Below are positions 8,062 to 17,218 of a DNA stretch of 64,000 nucleotides, in pieces (the first letter of the stretch is position 1; every line of letters begins with the position of its first letter). This DNA comes from Bradyrhizobium diazoefficiens USDA 110 (lineage in GTDB: Bacteria; Pseudomonadota; Alphaproteobacteria; Rhizobiales; Xanthobacteraceae), in the NCBI RefSeq assembly GCF_000011365.1, contig NC_004463.1, forward strand, positions 5,752,001-5,816,000, in the 5' to 3' direction. The notes beneath the pieces were generated by a model. The model made no database searches, was not told the origin of the DNA, and saw nothing but the letters and a program-made list of their open reading frames with translations. Made by a program: the position numbers and the translations under genes.

Positions 8062-9729
8062 TCAATACTTCTTGCCTTGAGAATTGTCGGCCGGCTGGCT
8101 CGATGCCGGAGGATTGCTCTGGTTGGGCTGCCCGGACGGCATATTCTGGTTGGCGGCCGGCGGATTGTTGCCTTGGGGCGGAGGCGCCGCTTGTCCGGTC
8201 GTCTGACCGGAAGGCTGTTGCGTCCCGCTCTGTCCCGTCGTTGCCGGCTGGTTTTGCTGGGCCTGTCCGGTCGTTGCCGGTTGATTCTGCTGAGCCTGCC
8301 CGGTCGTTGCCGGTTGGTTCTGCTGAGCCTGCCTGGTTGTCGTGGGCGGGTTCTGCTGCGCTTGGCCCGTTGTCGGTTGGTCCTGCTGCGCCGGAGCATT
8401 GGCCTGACCGGTGTTCTGTCCGGTCGTGCCCTGTTGCGCCGGCTGCTGTTGGCTCGTCTGTCCCTGACCAGTCGTGGTCTGGCTCTGGGTGGCACTGATC
8501 TTGTTGGAGACGCCAAGCGCCGAGACCGTGCTGATATCGATCGAGCCGCTGGCCTGGATGCCTTGCTGCCGCTGGAAGGTGATCAACGCCTCGCGCGTCC
8601 GCGGGCCGAGCACGCCATCCGCCTCACCGGTCAGCAATCTGCGCTCGATCAGCACCTGCTGCACGACACGAATTTCCTCGGGGCTCAGATTAAGCGCAGC
8701 GGCGCTGCCGCCGCTGACACCGCCACCTCCACCGCCGATCCTGCCGGCGTGGCTGAACCGCGTCCGCGGCCCGGCCGGAACAACATCTACAATCCGGCGG
8801 CTGCGATCGAGGACCACGATCTCGTCGTCGACGACGAAGAAGCTGTCGTCGCGGAAGGCCGGGAACACATCGATCAGCGCCGGAAAGGCCGAGACGGACA
8901 CCACGTTGATGCTTCTCGGCACCACCACGCCGGTATTGACCTGGAAGTTGATCGAGCTGGCGTTAACCCGCGCCACGTTGCGCGAGCTGAGCACCGACTG
9001 CTGCAGCGTTGTCTGCTGTTGCGCATTGACCGACACGCGGCCCGACATGCTCTGGGTCGTCGTACTCTGGTTTTGCGCCGGCGCAGTGGCTTGGGTGCCG
9101 GTCGCTGCGCCCTGGTTCTGCTGCGAGATCTGACCCTGCGTCGTCTGACCCTGCGTGGCCTGACCCGGGGCAGGAGCATTGCTCGGTCTGGTGTTGGCGC
9201 CGGTTGTCGTGCTCTGGTCCTTCTGGCCCTGTGGCGCCTTTTGCTCGGACTGTCGCGTCTGGTCGCGCTCGCCGCGCCCCTGTCCGACGGTCTGACTGTT
9301 TTGCTTGCCCGAGGACTGAGCCTTGTCTTGCGACTTTTGCTCGGATTGACGAGTTTGGTCGCGATCGCCACGACGCCGGCCGATGGTTTGGTCCTTTTGC
9401 CCCTGCTGATCCTTACCGGCCTGGCCTCTCTCCGTAACGCGGCCGCCCTCTCTCATACCTTCGCCACGCTCGGTGCGTGACTGACCGCCCGCAGGGCTTT
9501 CCGCCCGGCCTCCGCGTGGCTCCGCGGCCCGGCCCTGCGTCATGCCTTCACCGCGCGATGCACCGCCCGGACCTTGCGACGTTCCGCCTCCGGACTTGTC
9601 GTGCTCCGCGGCGCCGCCGGCACCCATTCCGCCGCCTCCACCTTCACGCATGCCTTGCGCCGCCGCCAGGCTGACGCCAGCGAGCAGCACTGCTGTGGAC
9701 AACAGGAACCTACTCTTTCTCATGCTCAT
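8062..9729 (-). CDS. Secreted DUF1236 / peptidoglycan-binding protein with Gln-rich repeats
   Basis: A 555-residue exported protein. A signal peptide (about residues 1-28) is followed by a long Gly/Arg/Gln-rich low-complexity region, then a DUF1236-like segment (VVVPRSINVVSVSAFP to FFVVDDEIVVLD), a peptidoglycan-binding domain around residues 350-420 (LSPEEIRVVQQVL, DGVLGPRTREALITFQRQQG), and a Gln/Thr/Pro-rich tail with tandem 11-residue repeats (AQQNQPATTGQ). It is probably anchored to the wall or outer envelope by the PG-binding domain. GGAGG is correctly spaced for the ATG at 9729; other ATGs at 9723 and 9735 are possible. Confidence 0.8.
   Translation of the reverse strand: MSMRKSRFLLSTAVLLAGVSLAAAQGMREGGGGGMGAGGAAEHDKSGGGTSQGPGGASRGEGMTQGRAAEPRGGRAESPAGGQSRTERGEGMREGGRVTERGQAGKDQQGQKDQTIGRRRGDRDQTRQSEQKSQDKAQSSGKQNSQTVGQGRGERDQTRQSEQKAPQGQKDQSTTTGANTRPSNAPAPGQATQGQTTQGQISQQNQGAATGTQATAPAQNQSTTTQSMSGRVSVNAQQQTTLQQSVLSSRNVARVNASSINFQVNTGVVVPRSINVVSVSAFPALIDVFPAFRDDSFFVVDDEIVVLDRSRRIVDVVPAGPRTRFSHAGRIGGGGGGVSGGSAAALNLSPEEIRVVQQVLIERRLLTGEADGVLGPRTREALITFQRQQGIQASGSIDISTVSALGVSNKISATQSQTTTGQGQTSQQQPAQQGTTGQNTGQANAPAQQDQPTTGQAQQNPPTTTRQAQQNQPATTGQAQQNQPATTGQAQQNQPATTGQSGTQQPSGQTTGQAAPPPQGNNPPAANQNMPSGQPNQSNPPASSQPADNSQGKKY
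8230..8361 (-). repeat. 33-bp tandem coding repeats
   Basis: Four successive 33-bp units inside the DUF1236 gene encode the repeated peptide AQQNQPATTGQ and one diverged version (AQQNPPTTTRQ). The units are nearly identical at DNA level, so copy number may vary between strains. This is a coding minisatellite, not a CRISPR array. Confidence 0.8.
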
Positions 9730-9902
9730 CTGCATCTCCTCCAATATTCATTGCTCGCAGTGTCTTCGATCGGCACTTTCGGATTCACAAAACTTGAAAT
9801 CCATCGCGCGCTACGACGCGGCGCGAAGTGCAATCCGACTTTCTGTTCGGACAACGAGACGGTACTGGGAACGTTCCTGACCGCAGCACCAGACGGAACT
9901 GG

Positions 9903-10256
9903 TCAGGCTGAGGAAGCTTCATGTTCCCTACGGGGTAAGCCCAACAGTGCAGTCAGGATAGTTTTCTCGGGCGAGTCACCCGGACGAGGCAAGAAGCCGT
10001 TCAAGAAAAACCTTGCTTTGATGGCGGCCACAATGCGCTCGACAAGCTTGCCGGCGCCCTCGCGGCGGAGGGAGTGTCGGGACGCGCTGGCGCCGTCGCC
10101 CTCACGAGCCGGATATCGGTGGAGATGGTGCAAAGGATCGCCGCAATCGGCGCTCATCATCGCAATTTCAGCGCCTGCCGCGCTCGCAATACGGACGGCT
10201 GCAACGCCAACAGCTGGTCGGCATCGCAAGCGGACGCGAATAGAGTCTTCAGCCAT
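9903..10256 (-). CDS. Hypothetical protein (doubtful)
   Basis: A 117-residue open frame. The C-terminal part (KLVERIVAAIKARFFLNGF, PGDSPEKTILTALLGLP) looks protein-like, whereas the first half is Arg/Ala-rich and ambiguous. I do not recognise a family. The flanks (9730-9902 and 10257-10400) contain no other candidate. It could be the remains of a longer gene. Confidence 0.3.
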   Translation of the reverse strand: MAEDSIRVRLRCRPAVGVAAVRIASAAGAEIAMMSADCGDPLHHLHRYPAREGDGASASRHSLRREGAGKLVERIVAAIKARFFLNGFLPRPGDSPEKTILTALLGLPRREHEASSA

Positions 10257-10260
10257 TTCG

Positions 10261-10290
10261 CCGGAATTCTCTGATCCGGAATTCTCTGAT
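10261..10290. repeat. Exact 15-bp tandem duplication
   Basis: CCGGAATTCTCTGAT occurs twice head to tail with no mismatch. It lies between a doubtful open frame and the membrane-protein gene downstream, in a stretch with no clear gene. Confidence 0.9.
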
Positions 10291-10400
10291 GATGTGCCGC
10301 ACGATTATCTGGCCCGAAAGGCCGCAATCGCTGCCCTGGCGTCCGGCGGCACCGCCACGATCGAATGGGCTGGCACGCCGGTCTGCCCACGGACTGGAGC

Positions 10401-11273
10401 CTATGGCACGGCCGTTCTCTTTGGCTCTAATCCGGCAAAGGCGATCCACTCCGGGAGCGGCGCGCCGTCGCGGTGCCGACCGCCGGCAACTGCCGCCGCC
10501 CAAGCGCTCACAGCCCCGAGCAGTGTGGCCGCGGCCAAGGAGAACGCGAGAACGATCGTGCTGCGACGCACATGAGCGATTGCTGTTTTCGAGCTCGCTA
10601 TGGCCTGATCGACCCGCCGCTCGGAGTCGCCGGCCGAAAGGCCCGTCAGTGCCTGGATCTGCTGGATCAGATAGGTCCGGTCATCTCCGTTCACACCGTT
10701 GTGGCTCGACGAGGTCATGAGAATCCGGCCCGCCTCGGCGCGTTCGGCGCTGATCTCGGCATTCGCAGGCCGACGCGGGGAGCGCAACAGCCGATCGAGT
10801 TCGTAGCTCAGGAGCGGCTCGGCAACCGTATTGTTGGCCAATGTCGTCGATGAAGACGCGCGATTGACCGCGGCCGCGCCAACAATGCCTGCCAGGACAG
10901 CGCCAAGTAGAACCGCGAGCGCCCATGCCGCCAGCCCATGAAGTCCGTCGCGCATCTCCCTTTCGGCACCGCTCGTCGCATCGATGCCGCCGCGAACTCG
11001 CCCTGCAATGTAGCCGCCCAGACCAAAACTGACGATCGCCTGCAAGATCAAATAGAGCCCAGAGAGTAGCGACAGCGCGGGAGACGCGTCTCGCCAGGTT
11101 GGTGAGGTTGAGCTGACACCGAGACCGATGGCGACGCCAAAGGTCACCAGAATAAAGGTAAATGCCGTCGCGACGAACGCGCCTGCGACGATGGGCGTCC
11201 ATCGCAAATGTCGCCCCTGATCGGGAATTGTCAGCGCTTCGTCTTCGATGAGCGTGGGAGCTTCGATGGTCAT
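10401..11273 (-). CDS. Multispanning membrane protein of unknown function
   Basis: A 290-residue protein with a hydrophilic N-terminus (MTIEAPTLIEDEAL), two hydrophobic hairpins between residues 25 and 135 (glycine-rich, FGVAIGLGVSST and FGLGGYIAGRVRGG), a soluble middle region and a last transmembrane pair (VLAFSLAAATLLGAVSAWAAAV). I do not recognise a functional family. A 24-residue membrane peptide gene lies 11 bases upstream in the same direction, so the two are probably co-transcribed. Confidence 0.7.
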   Translation of the reverse strand: MTIEAPTLIEDEALTIPDQGRHLRWTPIVAGAFVATAFTFILVTFGVAIGLGVSSTSPTWRDASPALSLLSGLYLILQAIVSFGLGGYIAGRVRGGIDATSGAEREMRDGLHGLAAWALAVLLGAVLAGIVGAAAVNRASSSTTLANNTVAEPLLSYELDRLLRSPRRPANAEISAERAEAGRILMTSSSHNGVNGDDRTYLIQQIQALTGLSAGDSERRVDQAIASSKTAIAHVRRSTIVLAFSLAAATLLGAVSAWAAAVAGGRHRDGAPLPEWIAFAGLEPKRTAVP

Positions 11274-11284
11274 GATCGAAGTCC

Positions 11285-11359
11285 TCAGCGCAGACCGAAG
11301 AACGAAAGGATGGCCATTATCACGACGATCAGCCCGATCAGATAGATCAGCTGGTTCAT
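11285..11359 (-). CDS. 24-residue single-pass membrane peptide
   Basis: The ATG at 11359 is preceded by GGAGGACTGAA and starts MNQLIYLIGLIVVIMAILSF, ending FGLR before TGA. Almost the whole peptide is one hydrophobic helix. I recall closely similar tiny proteins next to membrane-protein genes in many rhizobia. The strong ribosome site and the tandem position with the 290-residue membrane protein support it as a real gene. Its role is unknown. Confidence 0.7.
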   Translation of the reverse strand: MNQLIYLIGLIVVIMAILSFFGLR

Positions 11360-11649
11360 TTCAGTCCTCCAGTTCCGCTCCGGCCTGATAATTGCACTTG
11401 GTTCGGAAGGTTCCTGTCGGATGCTAATGATGCCATGCAACACGCTAGCGCTATTCGCTGCGATTGCCGTGCGTCATTGCTGCGACTGTCGCCGAATAGG
11501 CTCTCGGCAGCTTATCGATTGGCTCGCCGTCGCTCAAACGCGCCCGTTAGCCCGTTCGCTTGCTCAATGGCCGCCTAGCGCCAGAAGCCGCTTCCCCGCC
11601 CCGACATTCTGCTTTCGGCACCCGTCGAGCGTAGGTTCAGCCGAAAACG

Positions 11650-11815
11650 GAAATAGCGAGAGAATACGGTTCGCACCTGGTAGCGTGATGCTATGTCCGC
11701 GATCGCAGGTAAAACCCGGTCCATCCAGGGAGTTTCCCAGAGGCCGCCAGGGGCGAAGATGTTCTGCATGTCAATGCAGAGGTGAACCGCATCCCGGATG
11801 TCGGGGATTTCCGAC
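11650..11815 (-). pseudogene. N-terminal fragment of an isochorismatase-family hydrolase
   Basis: The reading VHLCIDMQNIFAPGG, WETPWMDRVLPAIADIA and RTVFSRYF is the first ~45 residues of a cysteine hydrolase of the isochorismatase superfamily, including the catalytic Asp of the CIDMQ motif. It then runs into unrelated sequence, so the Lys and Cys of the triad are missing. No ribosome site or start is obvious. The rest of 11360-12011 holds no other recognisable gene. A C-terminal fragment of the same superfamily lies at 53042-53182. Confidence 0.7.
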
Positions 11816-12011
11816 TCGCTGTCCCTCGTCGATGCACCACTTGCCCCACCCGGGATTCGAATGAGATCGTGAGGGCCCAGGTTCCGTTCCGAGCAGCCGC
11901 ATGGAACCAAGCGATTGGCCGACCGTTGGGCGCGAATGGCGAGCGGAAACTGGCGCACTCGCGCCAGCAGGTTTGACTTCTCAGCTCGGCCTCCACCGCA
12001 GGGAAAACGAC

Positions 12012-12503
12012 ATGGCTGATGTCGCAAATCAAGTTGCCAATCGCATCCCAACCAACCTCGTCGTCAATGGCGTCAGGCGCACGCTGGACCTCGTGCCCTG
12101 GACCACGCTGCTCGACGCATTGCGTGACCATCTTGCGCTGACCGGCACCAAAAAAGGCTGCGATCACGGTCAATGCGGCGCCTGTACGGTGCTGGTCGAT
12201 GGTCGGCGGGTCAATTCCTGCCTGACGCTCGCCGTCATGACGGACGGCGCGGAGATCACGACCATCGAAGGTCTTGCCAGGGATGGCGCGCTGCATCCAT
12301 TGCAGCAGGCCTTCATCGACCACGACGCCTTCCAATGCGGCTATTGCACGCCGGGACAGATTTGTTCGGCGGCCGGTTTGCTCGCCGAAGGTCGCGCCGG
12401 GGATCCTGACGAGATCCGGGAGCTGATGAGCGGAAATCTCTGCCGCTGCGGCGCCTATCCCAACATCGTCGCCGCCATCCAGCAGGCAGTGGGGCGGCCA
12501 TGA
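12012..12503 (+). CDS. paoA: Aldehyde oxidoreductase, [2Fe-2S] subunit
   Basis: A 163-residue small subunit of the xanthine dehydrogenase family. The plant-type cluster is bound by CDHGQCGAC plus a downstream Cys (NSC), and the second cluster by CGYCTPGQ and CRCGAYP. It passes electrons from the Mo site (PaoC) to FAD (PaoB). No twin-arginine signal precedes the domain, unlike E. coli PaoA, so the complex is probably cytoplasmic here. AGGGAA precedes the ATG. The stop overlaps the start of the next gene (ATGA). Confidence 0.88.
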   Translation: MADVANQVANRIPTNLVVNGVRRTLDLVPWTTLLDALRDHLALTGTKKGCDHGQCGACTVLVDGRRVNSCLTLAVMTDGAEITTIEGLARDGALHPLQQAFIDHDAFQCGYCTPGQICSAAGLLAEGRAGDPDEIRELMSGNLCRCGAYPNIVAAIQQAVGRP

Positions 12504-13516
12504 TCAACTTCCAGTACTCCCGCGCCGCCGACGTCGCCGATGCGATCCTCCTGCTCACCGCCCATCCCGGTGCCAAGCTCATCGCCGGCGGCACCAATTT
12601 GATCGACCTGATGAAGAAGAACGTCGAGCAGCCGTCCTGGCTGATCGACATCTCTCGCCTGCCGCTCCGCAAGATCGAGGAAACGGCTGACGGAGGCCTG
12701 CGCATCGGCGCCTTGCTGCCGAACTCCGATCTTGCCTACCATCCGCTCATCGAGCAGCGCTACCCGCTGGTCGCCAGCGCCATCCTCGCCGGAGCTTCGG
12801 CGCAATTGCGCAACATGGCCTCCGTTGGCGGTAATCTGATGCAGCGAACGCGTTGCGCCTATTTTTATGATACGGCAACGCCCTGCAACAAGCGAACTCC
12901 CGGCAGCGGTTGCTCGGCGATCGACGGCCTCAACCGCAATCATGCGATCCTCGGCACGAGCGCCGCCTGTATCGCGACCAATCCGTCCGACATGAGCGTG
13001 GCGCTGGCTGCGCTCGGCGCGCTCGTGCACATCGCAGGCCCATCCGGTGAGCGGACGATGGCATTGACCGATTTCCATCGGCTGCCTGGCGACACGCCTC
13101 ACATCGATACCAATCTCGATACCGCCGAGATCATCACGGCAATCGAACTGCCGCGACGCGGCTTTGCCCATAACTACAGCTATCTGAAAGTCCGCGACCG
13201 CCTGTCTTATGCCTTCGCCCTCGTCTCGGTCGCGGCCGCGCTCGAACTCGAGGGCAACGCGATCAGCGAGGCACGCGTGGCGCTCGGCGGCGTGGCCCAC
13301 AAGCCCTGGCGCAGCTTTGAGGCCGAAGCGGCGCTACGCGGCCAAGCGGCAACAGTGGAGCATTTCTCGCACGCTGCCGATCTCCTGCTGCAGGGCGCGA
13401 GGGCCTCTGCCCATAACGGCTTCAAGGTCGAGCTGGCACGCCGCGCCATCGTGCGGACGCTGATGCAGGCCGCAAGCGCCACGCCGCAATCGCAAGCTCA
13501 CAAGAAGATCGCGTGA
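12500..13516 (+). CDS. paoB: Aldehyde oxidoreductase, FAD subunit
   Basis: A 338-residue FAD-binding subunit of a molybdenum hydroxylase. The FAD pyrophosphate loop is AGGTNLIDLMK and the second motif ASVGGNLMQRTRC. Four cysteines in CAYFYD, PCNKR, GSGCSA and ACIA match the [4Fe-4S]-binding insert known from PaoB-type subunits, which sets this enzyme apart from ordinary xanthine dehydrogenase. The C-terminal domain (GVAHKPWRS) is the CO dehydrogenase flavoprotein type. Translation is coupled to paoA by a 4-base overlap. Confidence 0.88.
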   Translation: MINFQYSRAADVADAILLLTAHPGAKLIAGGTNLIDLMKKNVEQPSWLIDISRLPLRKIEETADGGLRIGALLPNSDLAYHPLIEQRYPLVASAILAGASAQLRNMASVGGNLMQRTRCAYFYDTATPCNKRTPGSGCSAIDGLNRNHAILGTSAACIATNPSDMSVALAALGALVHIAGPSGERTMALTDFHRLPGDTPHIDTNLDTAEIITAIELPRRGFAHNYSYLKVRDRLSYAFALVSVAAALELEGNAISEARVALGGVAHKPWRSFEAEAALRGQAATVEHFSHAADLLLQGARASAHNGFKVELARRAIVRTLMQAASATPQSQAHKKIA

Positions 13517-13523
13517 GGGACCG

Positions 13524-15731
13524 ATGAACGCCTATGTCGGAACAGCAACGTCTCGCGTCGACGGTCGGGCCAAGGTCACCGGGGCCGCCAAATATGCCGG
13601 CGAATTCACCGCCGACGGACTCGTCCACGGTTTCGTCGTCGAGGCCACAATTCCACGCGGACGCATTGCCCGCCTCGACACCAGCGAGGCGCTGAAGGTC
13701 ACGGGCGTCCTCGACGTGCTCACCCATGCGCATCGCCCGCCGCTCGCCGACAAGGACGAGGCCTGGAAGGACGAGGTGGCGCCGGACGAAGGTTCGCCGT
13801 TCCGTCCGCTCTACGACGACAGCATCAAATTCAACGGTCAGCCGATCGCGCTGGTCGTGGCGGAGGAGTGGGAAACCGCGAAATTCGCCGCGACGCTGGT
13901 GCGTGTCGAATATCAGCAGGAACAGGCGTTTGCGACCGATCTCGAAGCCGGGCGCAACAAGGCGACTGAGGTGAAAAAGCCGCACGAGCCGCGGGGCGAT
14001 GCCGCAGGCGCGCTCGCAGGATCGGCTGTGCGGCACGAGGCGGACTACTTCATTCCGACCGAGCATCACAATCCGATGGAGCTCTATGCAACCACGGTCG
14101 TCTGGGACGGCAACGGCAGGCTCACGGTCTACGACAAGACGCAAGGCGTCCTGAACGTCCACAAATATCTCTGCAGCGTATTCGGCAAAAAGCCCGATGA
14201 AATCCGCGTGCTCTCGCCCTATGTCGGTGGGGCCTTCGGCTCCGGCTTGAGGCCGCAATATCAGGTGGTGCTGGCAACGCTTGCCGCGCTCGCTCTGAAG
14301 CGCTCCGTTCGCGTGGTGCTGACGCGACAGCAAATGTACGGGCTCGGTCACCGGCCGGCGACGATCGAGCGCGTCGGGATCGGCGCCAAGCCTGACGGCA
14401 CGCTCGAGGCGGTCACGCACGAGGCCACGGCCATCACCTCGCGGTACGAGGATTTCGCGCGCAACGACAGCGGCTGGGCGGAACAGCTCTACAAGAGCCG
14501 GAACAGCCACTATTCCCACAAGCTCGCGCGCCTCGACGTCTCCACCCCCTGCGACATGCGCGCGCCCGGCGCAGCTTCGGGCGTCTGCGCGCTCGAATGC
14601 GCCATGGACGAGCTGGCCCTCGCGCTCAACCTCGATCCCATCGAACTGCGGCTGAAATGCTACTCGGATCGCGACCAGAGCGAAGACCTGCCCTACACCA
14701 GCAAGCAGCTGCGCGAATGCTACGCCCGCGGCGCGGAGGCCTTCGGCTGGAGCAAGCGCAATCCCGCCGCACGCTCGATGCGTGATGACAAGGAGCTGGT
14801 CGGCTGGGGTATGGCGACAGGCGTGTGGGAGGCGCTGCAGATGCCGGTCGCGGTCCGCATCGTGCTGAGCGCCAATGGCCATGCCGAGGTATCCTGCGCG
14901 GCGTCCGACATCGGCACCGGCACCTACACCATCGTGGCGCAGGTGGCGGCCGATGCACTCGGGCTGCCGATCGAGAACATTAGCGTCAAGCTCGCCGACT
15001 CGACCCTGCCGCAAGCTCCCGTCGAGGGCGGTTCCTGGATGGCTGCATCGAGCGCGCATGCGGTACTGGGAGCAGCCGAAGACATTCGCCAGGAGCTCGC
15101 GCGCCTCGCCAGTGCAATGCCCTCTTCGCCCCTCGCCGGTATCGATGCGGCCGAAGTCATCCTCGTCGACGGCACCATCGCCAGCAACGGCGAGAAGAGC
15201 CGTGCGGTCCCGATCACGGATGCGATGCGCTACGGCAAGCTCGAACGGATCGAGAAGCACAAGCTCAACCACTTCGCGGAGGACAAGTCGCACGCCCGCA
15301 ACACGCATTCAGCCGTATTCGCAGAGGTGAAGATCGACGAGCAGCTCGGCGTCATCCGCGTCACGCGAGTCGTGAGCGCCGTCGCAGCCGGGCGGATTCT
15401 CAACACCAAGACCGGCCGCAGCCAGATCATGGGCGGCGTGGTCTGGGGAATCGGGATGGCCCTGCACGAGGAGACGGTGATGGATCACCGGTTCGGCCGG
15501 ATTATGAACGCGAATATCGCCGAGTACCACTTCCCCGTGAATGCCGACATTCACGACATCGATGTGATCTTCGTCGAAGAGCGCGACGATCGCATCAACC
15601 GGCTGGGCGTCAAGGGTCTCGGCGAAATCGGCATCGTCGGCGTTCCCGCAGCAATTGCGAACGCCGTCTATCATGCCACCGGAAAGCGCATCCGCCGCTT
15701 CCCGATCACGCTCGACAAGCTCCTCGCCTGA
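13524..15731 (+). CDS. paoC: Aldehyde oxidoreductase, molybdopterin subunit
   Basis: A 735-residue catalytic subunit. It shows the molybdenum-cofactor contacts VGGAFGSGLRPQ and DIGTGTYT, and the active-site Glu in VKGLGEIG at about residue 700. Proteins of this group oxidise aldehydes, often aromatic ones, to acids. It starts 7 bases after paoB. No cofactor-insertion chaperone (PaoD/XdhC type) is visible downstream, where the neighbouring sequence is decayed. The long open frame on the opposite strand (13422-15308) is a codon-bias shadow. Confidence 0.9.
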   Translation: MNAYVGTATSRVDGRAKVTGAAKYAGEFTADGLVHGFVVEATIPRGRIARLDTSEALKVTGVLDVLTHAHRPPLADKDEAWKDEVAPDEGSPFRPLYDDSIKFNGQPIALVVAEEWETAKFAATLVRVEYQQEQAFATDLEAGRNKATEVKKPHEPRGDAAGALAGSAVRHEADYFIPTEHHNPMELYATTVVWDGNGRLTVYDKTQGVLNVHKYLCSVFGKKPDEIRVLSPYVGGAFGSGLRPQYQVVLATLAALALKRSVRVVLTRQQMYGLGHRPATIERVGIGAKPDGTLEAVTHEATAITSRYEDFARNDSGWAEQLYKSRNSHYSHKLARLDVSTPCDMRAPGAASGVCALECAMDELALALNLDPIELRLKCYSDRDQSEDLPYTSKQLRECYARGAEAFGWSKRNPAARSMRDDKELVGWGMATGVWEALQMPVAVRIVLSANGHAEVSCAASDIGTGTYTIVAQVAADALGLPIENISVKLADSTLPQAPVEGGSWMAASSAHAVLGAAEDIRQELARLASAMPSSPLAGIDAAEVILVDGTIASNGEKSRAVPITDAMRYGKLERIEKHKLNHFAEDKSHARNTHSAVFAEVKIDEQLGVIRVTRVVSAVAAGRILNTKTGRSQIMGGVVWGIGMALHEETVMDHRFGRIMNANIAEYHFPVNADIHDIDVIFVEERDDRINRLGVKGLGEIGIVGVPAAIANAVYHATGKRIRRFPITLDKLLA

Positions 15732-15797
15732 TGCGCTAGATAAGTGTTCCCGCAGCGAGGCTCGTCGCGCATCCATGCCGTATGGCCAGCGCGTCTT

Positions 15798-15884
15798 CTA
15801 CGCGACCTGATGGAAGCGCATACCCGGACGTCGTAGTCCTGTGGCGCGCTCTGCGTATTCCTTCAGATCTTCAATGAGCGGCAT
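15798..15884 (-). pseudogene. N-terminal remnant of a second cupin gene
   Basis: Reading from the ATG at 15884 gives MPLIEDLKEYAERATGLRRP and then GMRFHQVA and a stop. This matches the first 23 residues of the intact cupin (MPTLESLKRYAERATGLRRP) at most positions, then breaks off. The barrel is missing. Together with the PAP2 fragment at 17340-17515 it marks a second, ruined copy of the PAP2-cupin operon. The remaining bases between 15732 and 16037 show nothing else. Confidence 0.7.
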
Positions 15885-16037
15885 GGTCGTCCGCCGGCGA
15901 GCGAGAGGACGGCTTCGAGAAGATGGCAGCCCGCGTAGCCCAACTGGAACAGCAGATGGGCATTCACGACCTGAACCAATTTACGCCGCGGTAACTGCAG
16001 AACGCCGTGCCTCCATCAGGCAAGCGGAGAATAGCGG

Positions 16038-17218
16038 ATGTCGCAATCCCGAAAGGTAGGCAGCTTAACCTCGCCGGCGTTCCTCTTCGTGATGACCACG
16101 GGCGTCGTCAACCTGTTCGGCCGACATCACCTACTAAGGCGGCGCCAGCATCAACGGACCGTTCATGGCGACGCTAGGCGCCAGCGCCGCCATCGTCAGT
16201 CACGGCGGGGCTCGGCGAGTTTCTCGGCTACGCTCTGCGTTTGCCCGCCGGCTACGCGGCGGACCGGACTGGGCGCTACTGGCTAATCACGTTCATCGGC
16301 TACGTCATCAACCTCTTCGCGGTGCCGGCCATGGCGCTCGCTGGAAGCTGGCAGGTCGCGGCCGCGCTTGTCCTCGCCGAGCGGATAGGGCGCGCGCTGC
16401 GCAAGCCCACGGTGGAGGCGATGCTCTCCTACACGACGGGCGAACTCGGCAAGGGTTGGGTGTACGCGCTGAACACCTCGCTCGACGAGATCGGTGCGAC
16501 CCTGGGTCCGCTCATCATCGCGCTGGTGCTCCTGCTGAAGGGGGACTTCCGGACCGGGTACGCCTTCCTGACGATCTCGGCCGTGATGGCGCTCGTGGCG
16601 TTGGTGGTCGCCAGGGTGAGCTTCCCATTGCCGTCGCGCCTTGGGCAGGGCGATACGGCGCCGGCCAAGGACTTCGGCAAGGCCTATTGGCTGTATATGC
16701 TGGCCGGCGCCTTGTTCGCCGCTGGGCTGATGAGCTTCGAACTGATCTCCTATCACCTGACCAAGGCGAAGATCACTTCCGAGCAGTGGATCCCGGTGAT
16801 GCTCGCGATCTCGACCGGCTTCGGCGTGCTGGCGAATCTGGCCTTCGGAAAGGCCTACGATCGCATCGGGCTTCCGGTCGTGATCGCCGCAGTGAGCGTT
16901 TCGGCGGCGTTCTCGCCCTTCGTGTTTCTCGGCGGTTTCTGGCTTGTGCTGTTCGGCATGCTGCTCTGGGGCGTCGGCTACGCGATCCAAGACACGCTAC
17001 TCAAGGCGATCGTCGCTGAAGTGCTGCCGGACGGAAAGCGCAATTTCGCATTCGGACTGTACTATGCGGGCTACGGCGTAGGCTGGCTTGTCGGCAGCAT
17101 CGTGGCGGGTCTGCTGTACGAAAACTCGCGGGCCGCGCTGATCGCATTCTCCATCGTCGCTCAACTTGCCTCGGTGCCGGTCTTTGTCCTGGCGGGGCGG
17201 CAGGAGGGCTCGCGATGA
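16038..17218 (+). pseudogene. Broken MFS transporter gene
   Basis: From the ATG at 16038, SPAFLFVMTTGVVNLF is the first helix of a major-facilitator protein. The frame then shifts at about 16119, carries a TAA at 16135-16137 where Glu is expected (ITY*GGASINGPFMATLG), and shifts again near 16201 before GLGEFLGYALRLPAGYAADRTGRYW resumes. The remaining 325 residues are intact and contain about ten membrane helices. An internal start at 16241 is open, but the product would lack the first helices. I therefore call it a pseudogene; three lesions make sequencing error unlikely. The substrate is unknown. Confidence 0.8.

Noticed and set aside
8230..8420. Regular repeats that might be a CRISPR array
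   Set aside because: The units are tandem without unique spacers and stay in frame inside a coding gene.
8077..9480. 467-codon plus-strand frame opposite the DUF1236 gene
   Set aside because: It mirrors the repeats of the real gene; Leu/Arg-rich with no domain.
13422..15308. 628-codon open frame on the minus strand opposite paoC
   Set aside because: It is a GC-bias shadow: paoC on the plus strand carries all motifs, and the antisense product has no recognisable domain or ribosome site.
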